Program-made: the position numbers and the translations under genes
Part shown: positions 11,113-20,794 of the stretch, piece by piece
Position numbering within the stretch: the first letter of the stretch is position 1
Layout of the letters: each line of letters starts with the position of its first letter
Assembly: GCA_902594705.1 (NCBI GenBank)
Contig: CACJNI010000001.1
Span: forward strand, 62,001 to 126,000
Length of the DNA: 64,000 nt
Direction: 5' to 3'
From: an uncultured Pelagibacteraceae bacterium
GTDB lineage: Bacteria > Pseudomonadota > Alphaproteobacteria > Pelagibacterales > Pelagibacteraceae
Notes under the pieces: model-generated
The model's input: the letters and a program-made list of their open reading frames with translations, nothing else
Told to the model about the DNA's origin: nothing
Database searches by the model: none

Positions 11113-12020
11113 TAATCTATAATTTTAATTTCTAAATTTATTTCAAAGCCTGTTTTATCTTTTACTTTTTTTTTTACATAGCTAATTAATGAATTCATTT
11201 CATCAAACGTAGCATTATTTTTATTGACAAAAAAATTTGAATGTTTTTCTGATATACATGCATCACCAAAACTAATACCTGCTGGAACTGACATTTTAAT
11301 CAATTGCCATGCCTTTTTATCAGTCTGGTCTATAGGATTTTTAAATGTACTTCCACCGGTTTTTATTTTTGATGGTTGAGAAATATTTTTTTCTTTAGAT
11401 AAATTTTCCATTAAAAATTTAATTTTTTTACTTTCTGATAAAGTGCCTTTAAACGTAGCGCTTAGATAAATTAAGTTATCTTTCAACTCAATGCTTCTAT
11501 AGCTAAATTTTATGTCGTTTGAAGTTAAAATTTTTATATTACCTGTTAAATCAATACATTGTAATGAAATTAATTTGTCTTTAAATTCTGAGCCAAAGCA
11601 ACCTGAATTCATCTTAATTCCTCCTCCAATTGTTCCAGGAATACAATACATAAATTCAAATCCAGTAATATCATTCTCCATTGCAAATTCAGAAACTTTT
11701 TTTTGAGAACAGGATGATCCGGCAATAATTTTATCATTATCTAATTTAGAAATTGACGAAAAATTACTACCTAATTTTATAATTACCCCCTCATAGATGC
11801 TATCTTTGAAAAGCACGTTTGATCCAGCCCCAAGAACAAATACTTTGCTTCTATTGGAATACATTTTTAAAAAATCTTTTAATTCTCTTAGATTTTTAGG
11901 TTTATAAAAAATTTTTGATTTTCCACCAATATTAAACCAATTAAGTTTTTTTACATTAAAATCAAAAAATATTTCTGAGTTATTTTTTTTTTTAAACTCT
12001 TTAATATCACTTATTTTCAT
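11112..12020 (-). CDS. murB: UDP-N-acetylenolpyruvoylglucosamine reductase
   Basis: WFNIGGKSKIFYKP, VLGAGSNVLFKDS, FEFMYCIPGTIGGGIKMNSGCFG, SEKHSNFFVN. Confidence 0.94.
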   Translation of the reverse strand: MKISDIKEFKKKNNSEIFFDFNVKKLNWFNIGGKSKIFYKPKNLRELKDFLKMYSNRSKVFVLGAGSNVLFKDSIYEGVIIKLGSNFSSISKLDNDKIIAGSSCSQKKVSEFAMENDITGFEFMYCIPGTIGGGIKMNSGCFGSEFKDKLISLQCIDLTGNIKILTSNDIKFSYRSIELKDNLIYLSATFKGTLSESKKIKFLMENLSKEKNISQPSKIKTGGSTFKNPIDQTDKKAWQLIKMSVPAGISFGDACISEKHSNFFVNKNNATFDEMNSLISYVKKKVKDKTGFEINLEIKIID

Positions 12021-12021
12021 A

Positions 12022-13404
12022 TTAATTCAAATTTCTGACCCAGTTAGAAATAGAGCCTGCTCCCATTGCAATAAAAATTTTGTTGCCAAAAGCTAAATTG
12101 TTTGTGACTTTTTTTAACTCCAATTCATTTTTAATTGTAATTAAATTCACATTCGAATCTTTTGCAATTAATTTTGCAAATGATTTATATGAGAAACCCA
12201 ATTTTATACTTTCTCCTGCTTTGTATAGTGGACAAAGAATTATAGTATTTGCTTTTTTAAAAGATTTGGCAAATTCTGTTTTCAAACTTTTTAATCTTGA
12301 AATTCTATGTGGTTGAAAAATACAAACAATTTCTTTTTTTTTATAAACTTCTCTAACACCATCTAAAACTGATCTAATTTCTGTAGGATGATGGGCATAA
12401 TCATCGAAAAATGATACATCGTTCTTTTTAAACAAGTAATTAAATCTTCTTTGAACTCCTTTAAAATTTTTGAGCCCCTGTTTTATTATTTTGCTTGGAA
12501 CACCTATTGAAAATGCAACTGACAATGCTGATGTTGCATTTTTCACGTTATGTAACCCTAGTAATGGAATAACAATATTTTTAATTATTGTACTTTTTCC
12601 TGGTATTTGAATTTTAACATCGAATTTAGTGTATTTTTTATATTGATGAATTTTATATATAAGAAAATTGGATTTTTCATTAAGCCCATATGTATAATAA
12701 TTTTTATTTTTTAGTTTTGGTAAAATATTTCTAATGTTTCTATCATCTAAACAAACAAATGATTTTCCCAAAGAGGGGGTTTTATCTAAAAAATCAATAA
12801 ATTTATTTTTTAAATTACTCATCGTTTTGTAGTAATCTAAATGTTCATTATCAATATTTGTGATTATAGAATAATTAAATGGTATCTGCATAAAACTTCC
12901 ATCAGATTCATCGGATTCAATTAGGCTCCAATCACTTCTTCCAAGTTTTGCTGAACTACCAATAGAATTTAAAACACCTCCATTGATTATTGTTGGATCT
13001 AGTTTGGCGTAATTTAAAATATTTGATAAGATAGATGTAGTAGTTGTTTTTCCGTGAGATCCAGTGACAACTATATTTTTCATTAATGATACAAGGTGTC
13101 CAAGTAACTCTCCTCTTTTATAAATTGGTATATTTAATTTTTTTGCCTGTTTTAACTCAGAATTATTTTTTTTTATTGCTGAAGAAACAACTAAAACTGT
13201 GCAATTTTTAATATTATTTTTGTTGTGCTTTAAATATATTGGTATTTTTTTTTTTCTTAAAGTCGTAAGATTTTTATTATCTGCAATGTCACTACCTTGA
13301 ATTTTAAATCCTAAACTATTCATTATTAATGCTAAACCACTCATTCCAATACCGCCAATTCCAACAAAGTGTATCAGCTCAGTCTTTCCAAGATTAATTT
13401 TCAT
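12022..13404 (-). CDS. murC: UDP-N-acetylmuramate--L-alanine ligase
   Basis: HFVGIGGIGMSGLA, VTGSHGKTTTTS, ESDESDGSF, FDDYAHHPTEI. Confidence 0.95.
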   Translation of the reverse strand: MKINLGKTELIHFVGIGGIGMSGLALIMNSLGFKIQGSDIADNKNLTTLRKKKIPIYLKHNKNNIKNCTVLVVSSAIKKNNSELKQAKKLNIPIYKRGELLGHLVSLMKNIVVTGSHGKTTTTSILSNILNYAKLDPTIINGGVLNSIGSSAKLGRSDWSLIESDESDGSFMQIPFNYSIITNIDNEHLDYYKTMSNLKNKFIDFLDKTPSLGKSFVCLDDRNIRNILPKLKNKNYYTYGLNEKSNFLIYKIHQYKKYTKFDVKIQIPGKSTIIKNIVIPLLGLHNVKNATSALSVAFSIGVPSKIIKQGLKNFKGVQRRFNYLFKKNDVSFFDDYAHHPTEIRSVLDGVREVYKKKEIVCIFQPHRISRLKSLKTEFAKSFKKANTIILCPLYKAGESIKLGFSYKSFAKLIAKDSNVNLITIKNELELKKVTNNLAFGNKIFIAMGAGSISNWVRNLN

Positions 13405-14470
13405 TAATAATTTCTATAATATGATTATTTATATTATTCCAAGTATTTTTTTCAGTTAAATCTTTAAGATTATTAATTTTTATTTCATAATCATTATAAT
13501 TATTTAAAATTTTTAAAATGAAATTAGAAGTTTCTATAATTTCAAAATTTTTTTGCTCTAAAATCCAGCTACAATTATTCTCATAATAATAAATTGAATT
13601 ATAAAATTGGTGATTATCCTTAGCTGTAGGTAATGGTATTGATACAAAAGGTATTCTTAAGAAGGAGAGTTCACTCAAAGTACCTGCACCTCCTCTTGTT
13701 ATTGCTAAATCAACTTTTTCGTAAATTTTAGAGTAATCCTCAGAAAATTGAAAAAAAGCATGCTTAATTTTTTCTTTATTATATTTTTCTTGTATTGATA
13801 AATTTAAATTTTTATTTGCTATTTGCTGTACAATTTCTATTTTGTGTTTTTTTGAAATTTTTATCATTAATTCTGTAATTTTATCGTCAAAAAAAGATGC
13901 ACCTTGACTTCCTCCAATAATAAGTATCTTACTAATTTTTTTATCAAATTTGGTTGAATTTTTTTTTAAATTGTAAAGTTGACTTTTTAAAATTGGCTTA
14001 ATTATAATTTTTTTAAAATCGTATTTTGTTGGAAAATTTTTTAAATTTTTATGATAACAAATAATCTTGTTTGAAAAATTGAGGGCAATTTTGTTTGACT
14101 TTCCTAAAACACTATTGGGCTCAAATAAAAATATTTTTTTTTTCAAAATAAAAGCAGCAATACAAAATGGTAAGGACATATATCCTCCAGTGCTTATTAC
14201 TATTTCAATTCCAAATTTTTTTATAAATTTATATGATTTAAATATATTATAAAAATATTTAATTACGTAAATTGGCAGTAAATATGGTTTTAAAAATAAA
14301 TTTGGTACATTTATAACTTCATAATCATATTTTTTTTTATCTATAAATTTTTTTCCTCTTTGATCAGTTACAATTTTAACTGAATAGTTTTCTTTTAGAT
14401 GTTCGAACAATGACACCGATGGTGCTACATGACCACCTGAGCCACCTGTAACAATTAAAAGCTTTTTCAT
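13394..14470 (-). CDS. murG: UDP-N-acetylglucosamine--N-acetylmuramyl-(pentapeptide) pyrophosphoryl-undecaprenol GlcNAc transferase
   Basis: VTGGSGGHVAPS, GGYMSLPFCIAA, GGSQGASFFD, ITRGGAGTLSEL. Confidence 0.93.
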   Translation of the reverse strand: MKKLLIVTGGSGGHVAPSVSLFEHLKENYSVKIVTDQRGKKFIDKKKYDYEVINVPNLFLKPYLLPIYVIKYFYNIFKSYKFIKKFGIEIVISTGGYMSLPFCIAAFILKKKIFLFEPNSVLGKSNKIALNFSNKIICYHKNLKNFPTKYDFKKIIIKPILKSQLYNLKKNSTKFDKKISKILIIGGSQGASFFDDKITELMIKISKKHKIEIVQQIANKNLNLSIQEKYNKEKIKHAFFQFSEDYSKIYEKVDLAITRGGAGTLSELSFLRIPFVSIPLPTAKDNHQFYNSIYYYENNCSWILEQKNFEIIETSNFILKILNNYNDYEIKINNLKDLTEKNTWNNINNHIIEIINEN

Positions 14471-14471
14471 T

Positions 14472-15581
14472 TTAAATTAATTTTCTTTTTGTTAAATTCA
14501 AAATTATTCCAGAAAGCAATGATGTGCCTATTATTGATGAGCCACCGTAGCTCAAAAATGGCATTGTCATACCTGTTGTGGGAAGCATTCGTATATTGAC
14601 ACCGATATGAATAAAGGTTTGCAACAAAATTATTGTTATCGATCCAACAAGAATTAGTTTGATATTGTCATTTTCAATTAAATTTATTTTTTTTATAACC
14701 CTATAAGAAAAAATTAAATATAGTAAAATTATACCTATAACTATAATTACTCCGAATTCTTCCGCAATAACTGCCATTATGTAATCTGTATGAGCTTCAG
14801 GTATCTTTGAGTTTAATGTTCCTTCGCCTATACCTTTTCCCAAAAACCCTCCACTTGATATAGCATCACTAGCCTTGTCAGCTTGATAATTGTTGCCTTC
14901 AGAGGCATTAATAAATGATATTAATCTAATTTTTATATACTCAAATTTTGGAAATAAGAAAATTAAAATAAAAGTTAATGAGCAAACCGTTACTAAGGAA
15001 AGAAAAAATAATATTAAATTTATTCCAGATACAAAAATAAGTGTTAACCATACAGATATTAATAATAATGTCTGCCCTAAATCTGGTTGAGATAAAAGAA
15101 GTATTATTGTGGGTAATAAAACAACCATACTCATCAAATATTTAAAATACAGATTTTTTTTATCAATTGATATTATCAATGATATTATAATTACAAAAAA
15201 AGGTTTTAAAGTTTCAATTGGCTGAAACCTTGGTAATGTTCCAATATCTAACCATCTTTTTGAACCTTTTACTTCAATTCCAATTATGGGTACTAAAAAT
15301 AATGTTATAAAACTAAGAAAAAATAATAATATCGACAGATTTATCAATAATTTTTGATCTAATGAAGAAAATATTAAAATAATCAGAATGCCCAAAGTTA
15401 CAAAGACCAAATGTTTTAAAAAAAAATAATACGAATTTGTAGATAATTTATCTGACGCGATTATAGATGTGGATACAAATGAAAAAAATAATCCCAAAGT
15501 AAAAAGTATAGTAATTACAAAAAAAATTGATTTATCTATATTTTTCCACCAATCATAATAAGTATCAAAATATTTATTCAT
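14472..15581 (-). CDS. ftsW: Lipid II polymerase FtsW (SEDS family)
   Basis: Multi-TM; QPDLGQTLLL, GIGEGTLNSKIPEAHTDYIMAVIAEEFG, LPTTGMTMPFLSYGGSS. Confidence 0.95.
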   Translation of the reverse strand: MNKYFDTYYDWWKNIDKSIFFVITILFTLGLFFSFVSTSIIASDKLSTNSYYFFLKHLVFVTLGILIILIFSSLDQKLLINLSILLFFLSFITLFLVPIIGIEVKGSKRWLDIGTLPRFQPIETLKPFFVIIISLIISIDKKNLYFKYLMSMVVLLPTIILLLSQPDLGQTLLLISVWLTLIFVSGINLILFFLSLVTVCSLTFILIFLFPKFEYIKIRLISFINASEGNNYQADKASDAISSGGFLGKGIGEGTLNSKIPEAHTDYIMAVIAEEFGVIIVIGIILLYLIFSYRVIKKINLIENDNIKLILVGSITIILLQTFIHIGVNIRMLPTTGMTMPFLSYGGSSIIGTSLLSGIILNLTKRKLI

Positions 15582-16870
15582 TGCTTAAGTAAATATTTTT
15601 TTATTAAAAAATTGAAATATTCTCCTCTGTGTTCAAAATTTTTAAATTGGTCAAATGAAGCTGCAGCAGGGCTAAATAATATTGTAATTTTATGTTTTTC
15701 ATTTTTTATAATTCTTGAGATTTTTTTTAAAGTTTCTTTTAAATCCTTTGCTATATTTAATTTAAGTTTATTTTTTAAGATTTTTGCAAATATTTTTTTA
15801 TCTTTGCCAAAAATAAATGCCTCTATATTTTTACAATTTTTTTTGTTTAGATTAAATTTATCACCTTTTTTGAATAATCCTCCTAAAATCCAATAAATTT
15901 TTTCATTTGATTTTAGAAAAGGAATTGTAGAAGACAATGTAGTTGATTTTGAATCATTTATTATTTTAAAGTCTTTTGAGTTGTAAATTAATTGTTGTCT
16001 AAATTTTAATGGTTTAAAATTATCTATAGTCTTCAAAATAGTTTTTTTATTTAATTTAAGATAATTAGACAATTCAAAAATAAAATTTAAGTTTTGAAAA
16101 TTGATAGAATTACTAAAATATCTATTTTTAATTTTTTTTTTAAAATGTGTATATTTATTTTGTTTCAAAAATATTACTTTTGATTTTACTAATTTGGATT
16201 TCAATGAGGATTTTATCCTATTAACATTTGGTATAATTGAAATATCATTTTTTTTTTGGTTTGTTACAGATTTTAATTTTGAAGTAATGTAATTTTTCAT
16301 AGTCAAATGTCTCTCCAAATGATCATTGGATATATTCAATATAATAGAATATTTTGATCTAAAATATTTACTGTAGGCTAGCTGATATGAAGATACCTCA
16401 ACTACTAAAATTGTATTTTTTTTTATCTTTTTTTCCTCTAGAATTGGATTGCCTATATTGCCTGTCAATCGTACATCATAACCATGATATTTCAAAATAT
16501 CATGCAACAATTTTGAAGTTGTTGACTTCCCATTTGTTCCAGTGATTGAGATAGTTAATATTTCAGGTCTAAATTCATAAAAAATGTCTAAATCACTAAC
16601 AATTTTCTGTAGATTTTTTTTAAGATAATTAGAAAGTAAGCATTTATTTATATTGATACCTGGACTAAGAATTATTTTATCAAATTTAGCGTCAATTATT
16701 TTTGATTTGTTTAAAAAAAATTTTTTAAAGTTTCTAGTGTTTTTACTTTTATCATCATCAAAAATATAACAACTATTGTTGTGTTTTAAATAATTTAAAG
16801 CAGATAATCCCGATTTTCCAAGTCCGTATATTAAAACTTTTTTTTTTGAAGTTTCATTTTTAAAATTCAT
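15578..16870 (-). CDS. murD: UDP-N-acetylmuramoylalanine--D-glutamate ligase
   Basis: ITGTNGKSTTSKLL, NISNDHLERHLTMKNYI, INDSKSTTLSST. Confidence 0.93.
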   Translation of the reverse strand: MNFKNETSKKKVLIYGLGKSGLSALNYLKHNNSCYIFDDDKSKNTRNFKKFFLNKSKIIDAKFDKIILSPGININKCLLSNYLKKNLQKIVSDLDIFYEFRPEILTISITGTNGKSTTSKLLHDILKYHGYDVRLTGNIGNPILEEKKIKKNTILVVEVSSYQLAYSKYFRSKYSIILNISNDHLERHLTMKNYITSKLKSVTNQKKNDISIIPNVNRIKSSLKSKLVKSKVIFLKQNKYTHFKKKIKNRYFSNSINFQNLNFIFELSNYLKLNKKTILKTIDNFKPLKFRQQLIYNSKDFKIINDSKSTTLSSTIPFLKSNEKIYWILGGLFKKGDKFNLNKKNCKNIEAFIFGKDKKIFAKILKNKLKLNIAKDLKETLKKISRIIKNEKHKITILFSPAAASFDQFKNFEHRGEYFNFLIKKYLLKQ

Positions 16871-17955
16871 TATCTAAGTTTTAAAGTGGCCAAACCAATC
16901 ATTGCAAGTATTATTGAAATTATCCAAAATCTAATAACTACAGTTGATTCAGGCCATCCCTTTTTCTCAAAATGATGATGAATTGGAGCCATTTTAAATA
17001 TTCTTTTACCAGTAAGTTTAAATGAAATAACTTGTACAATGACTGAGATAGCTTCTAAAACAAACAAACCTCCAGTTATTGCTAATACAATTTCATGTTT
17101 TGTTATTATGCCAACAGCTCCTAATGATCCTCCCAAAGATAGAGATCCTGTATCTCCCATAAAAATTTTTGCGGGTGGAGCATTAAACCACAGAAAACCT
17201 AAACATGCTCCAATAATTGATCCACAAAATATTGAGGCTTCTCCTACTCCCTCTATATATGTTATTTGAAGATAGTCTGAAAAAATTATGTTTCCAGAAA
17301 TATAACTAATAAATGCAAAACAAGCTGCAACTAGCATTACTGGGACAGTAGCTAATCCATCTAAACCGTCTGTTAAATTTACTGCGTTTGAGGCTCCAAC
17401 TATTATGAACATATAAAAAGGTACAAAAAACCAACCGATATTTAAAACTAGGTTTTTAAAAAATGGAAAGTAAAGATTATTCAGCTCCTCTGAGTTACTT
17501 GTAAAATAAAGTAAAATAATTCCAGCTAATGCTAAAATAATTTGTAAGGAAAATTTAGTTATTGATGAGATCCCATTAGAACTTTTCATCTTTATTTTTT
17601 TATAATCGTCAAAAGCACCCAATAAACCAAATGATCCTGCTATATAAATTAAAAACCAGTTGTATGGGTTAGATAGATCTCCCCATAATAATACCCCAGA
17701 AAAAACACCAAGTAATATTAATAATCCACCCATAGTAGGCGTTCCAATTTTTCTAATAATATGATCGCTAGGTCCATCTTCTCTTATTGGATTATGTATT
17801 TGTTTTGATGAAAAAAAGTTAATTAATGGATTGCCTACTAAAAAAACAACAAGCATTGCAGTAAACATTGAAAGACCAGTTCTAACAGTTAAGTATTTAA
17901 ATACGTTTAAAAAACTAAATTGTTCAACTAAATTTGAAAATAATAAATATAACAT
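16870..17955 (-). CDS. mraY: Phospho-N-acetylmuramoyl-pentapeptide-transferase
   Basis: GTPTMGGLLI, NAVNLTDGLDGLATVPV, FMGDTGSLSLGG, MAPIHHHFEKKGWPESTVVIRFWIIS. Confidence 0.96.
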   Translation of the reverse strand: MLYLLFSNLVEQFSFLNVFKYLTVRTGLSMFTAMLVVFLVGNPLINFFSSKQIHNPIREDGPSDHIIRKIGTPTMGGLLILLGVFSGVLLWGDLSNPYNWFLIYIAGSFGLLGAFDDYKKIKMKSSNGISSITKFSLQIILALAGIILLYFTSNSEELNNLYFPFFKNLVLNIGWFFVPFYMFIIVGASNAVNLTDGLDGLATVPVMLVAACFAFISYISGNIIFSDYLQITYIEGVGEASIFCGSIIGACLGFLWFNAPPAKIFMGDTGSLSLGGSLGAVGIITKHEIVLAITGGLFVLEAISVIVQVISFKLTGKRIFKMAPIHHHFEKKGWPESTVVIRFWIISIILAMIGLATLKLR

Positions 17956-20783
17956 TAACCTAAAGACCTTAATCGTCTGACAATCTTATTAAGCCCAGTA
18001 GAATTTGAGCCTTTTATCATTAAATAATCCTCTTTTTTCAAATCGTTTTTTATAAAATTTAGAATATCATCATTAGATTTAAGTACTTTTCCCTTTTTTT
18101 GTGTTCTAATTTTGTTAAAGGTATGAACAATATACTTGCCATAAACAAATATTTTTTTGAATTTTGCTTTATTTATATCTTTTGCAGCTTCCAAATGAAG
18201 TTTCTTTGAAAATTTACCTAACTCCAACATATCTCCTAATAATAAATATTTTTTATTATGATTAATATTTAAATTATCGAATTTATTAATTGAGAACTTA
18301 AGTGATAAAGGGTTAGAATTATAACTTTCATCCAAAATATTTATTTTTTTCTTACCAACATATATTTTTTTAATATCTCCTCTACCATTGGGTATTTTGT
18401 ATTGAGAAAAAAAATTAATACCTAATTTATTAACAATTTCTAAACTTTTTAGTATTGCTAAAGATGCCAGTATGTTATCCACATAAGGCAATAGATTATT
18501 ATTAACTTTAAAATTATATACATTGGAATCTATTTGAATAACTAAAATAGAATTTCTTTTAAGCTTTTTAATATTTGATAAGCTAACGTTGGAATTTTTA
18601 TCTTTTCCAAAAGAAATAATTTCTAATTTTTTTTTTTTCGCTAAATTGCAGAAAAAATCATAAAATCTATCATCTTTATTAAGTATCATTGTTCCACTAG
18701 GATTAATATTATTGATAATTTCAGCTTTTGCTTTAGCTATATCAAATAAAGTTTTAAAATTTTTTGCATGAGCATAACTGATATTTGTAATCACTCCAAC
18801 ATCAGGAGAAATTATTCTTGATAAATTATCGATTTCACCTTTTTTATCCATTCCAATTTCAAAAACTCCAAAATTTGTATTTAAGTTTAAATCAGTTAAA
18901 GAAATAGGAACACCAAATTTATTATTATACGAATATTTTGAAAAAACTGTTGAATAGCAATTATTAAGAGATTGCCCAATTAATTCTTTAAGTGAAGTTT
19001 TGCCTGACGATCCCGTTATGGCAACATGACGAGCATTTGAAGATATTCTAATTTTTTTTGAGAATTCTGTAAGTAATTTTAACGTATTTTTTACTTTAAT
19101 TTTTTTTTTACTTGATTTTCTAATATTTTGGACAATTGCAATTTTTGCACCATTCTTAATTGCTTCATCAGCGAAATCATTCCCATTAAAAGAATTTCCC
19201 TTTATACCAAAAAAAATTTTATTTCGATTGATATCTTTTGAATTTGTAGATATTTTAAGTTTCTTTATATTATTCAATTTTTTATCACTAATTAATTCTC
19301 TAAAAATATTAAGCTTCCAATCATTTGATAAAGATTTATTTTTTAAAAATATTGATTTAGTAATAATATTTTTATCTGAAAAATTTTTTTTATTTTTATA
19401 TTCCTGGATATTTTCATGACCTTTTCCTGCAATTATTAATATCTCATCGGACTTAGAATTTAAAACAGCTTTATAAATTGCCAATTTTCTTGATGGTATC
19501 TCTATCAATTTAGACTTGGTAATAGATTTTTTAATACTTGTTCTTATTTTTTTTGGATTTTCATTTCTAGGATTATCATCTGTCAAATATATAGAGCTAC
19601 AAAATTTGTCTGCAATTTTACCCATGATTGGTCTTTTTTCTTTATCTCTCTCACCACCACATCCAAAAACAAGATTAATTTTTCTTAAACTAAATTGATT
19701 TTTAATATTTTCTAAGCATGTTTTGAGTGCTTCAGGTGTGTGTGCATAATCTAAAATAATAATAGAATTATCTTTAGTTTTTCCAACCAATTCTAATCTG
19801 CCATTAACTGGCTTTATATGTTCTAGATTTTTTACAATATCGTCAATTTTTAAATTACTTTTAACAGCTGCAGCTACTGCCATTAACAAGTTCTTGATCT
19901 GAATTTCTCCAATTAATTGGGTTTTAAATTGGAATATTTTATTTTTATATAAAAATGTTACAAGCTGTAAATTATTTTGATTTTTAATTGATATCAACTT
20001 AAAGTCACATTTTTTTGTTCCAATATTTAATAAATTAAGATTTTTATTTTTTCCAATTTTTTTTAAAATTTTAGAAAATTTGATATCATTATCAAATATT
20101 AAATTGCCTTTTTTTTTCGTTAACTTTTTAAATAGAATTAATTTTGAATTTAAATAATTTTTAAAATTTTTATGGTAATCTAAATGATCTCTACTTAAAT
20201 TTGTAAAAATTGAGGTGTTAAAATTAATTCCATGTAATCTTTTTTGCTCTAATCCATGACTTGATGCTTCTAAAATTACATTTTCTATTTTTTTATTTTT
20301 TAAATTAAAGAGTAATTTATTATTTGTGATAATATCTGTTGTAGTATTGTCCAATTTTAAATTAATAGAATCAGACTTAACACCTAAAGTTCCGATTGAA
20401 GCAACCCTTTTTTTGTTAAGCTTCAAGATTTGATAATAAAAATTTGCGATAGATGATTTACCATTAGTTCCTGTCACACCAATAATATTATTAGGTTTTT
20501 TATTATAAAATTTTGATGAAAAACTAGATAAGGATAATCTTGGGTCACTAACCCTAATATAAAGTACTCCATTATTAATTCCTGTTTTGAACTTATTTGA
20601 AACAATTACTTTTGCACCGTTTTTTATTGCATTTTTAATAAAGTTGTTGCCATCAAATTTATTTCCTTTGATCGCAAAAAAAATATAGTTTTTTTTTATT
20701 TTTTTTGAATCAAAATCAAATCCTTTAAATCTAATTTCTCCATGATTTTTTTTTAAATTCTTAAAGAATTTATTTAATTTCAT
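17955..20783 (-). CDS. murE/murF: Fused MurE-MurF (UDP-MurNAc-tripeptide synthetase + UDP-MurNAc-tripeptide--D-Ala-D-Ala ligase)
   Basis: Single 942-aa ORF: N-half VTGTNGKSSIANF, DYAHTPEALK, DDNPRNENP (DNPR motif typical of meso-DAP MurE); C-half second start-like domain, ITGSSGKTSLKELI, DESYNSNPLSL. Confidence 0.93.
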   Translation of the reverse strand: MKLNKFFKNLKKNHGEIRFKGFDFDSKKIKKNYIFFAIKGNKFDGNNFIKNAIKNGAKVIVSNKFKTGINNGVLYIRVSDPRLSLSSFSSKFYNKKPNNIIGVTGTNGKSSIANFYYQILKLNKKRVASIGTLGVKSDSINLKLDNTTTDIITNNKLLFNLKNKKIENVILEASSHGLEQKRLHGINFNTSIFTNLSRDHLDYHKNFKNYLNSKLILFKKLTKKKGNLIFDNDIKFSKILKKIGKNKNLNLLNIGTKKCDFKLISIKNQNNLQLVTFLYKNKIFQFKTQLIGEIQIKNLLMAVAAAVKSNLKIDDIVKNLEHIKPVNGRLELVGKTKDNSIIILDYAHTPEALKTCLENIKNQFSLRKINLVFGCGGERDKEKRPIMGKIADKFCSSIYLTDDNPRNENPKKIRTSIKKSITKSKLIEIPSRKLAIYKAVLNSKSDEILIIAGKGHENIQEYKNKKNFSDKNIITKSIFLKNKSLSNDWKLNIFRELISDKKLNNIKKLKISTNSKDINRNKIFFGIKGNSFNGNDFADEAIKNGAKIAIVQNIRKSSKKKIKVKNTLKLLTEFSKKIRISSNARHVAITGSSGKTSLKELIGQSLNNCYSTVFSKYSYNNKFGVPISLTDLNLNTNFGVFEIGMDKKGEIDNLSRIISPDVGVITNISYAHAKNFKTLFDIAKAKAEIINNINPSGTMILNKDDRFYDFFCNLAKKKKLEIISFGKDKNSNVSLSNIKKLKRNSILVIQIDSNVYNFKVNNNLLPYVDNILASLAILKSLEIVNKLGINFFSQYKIPNGRGDIKKIYVGKKKINILDESYNSNPLSLKFSINKFDNLNINHNKKYLLLGDMLELGKFSKKLHLEAAKDINKAKFKKIFVYGKYIVHTFNKIRTQKKGKVLKSNDDILNFIKNDLKKEDYLMIKGSNSTGLNKIVRRLRSLG

Positions 20784-20794
20784 AATAAAATTTC

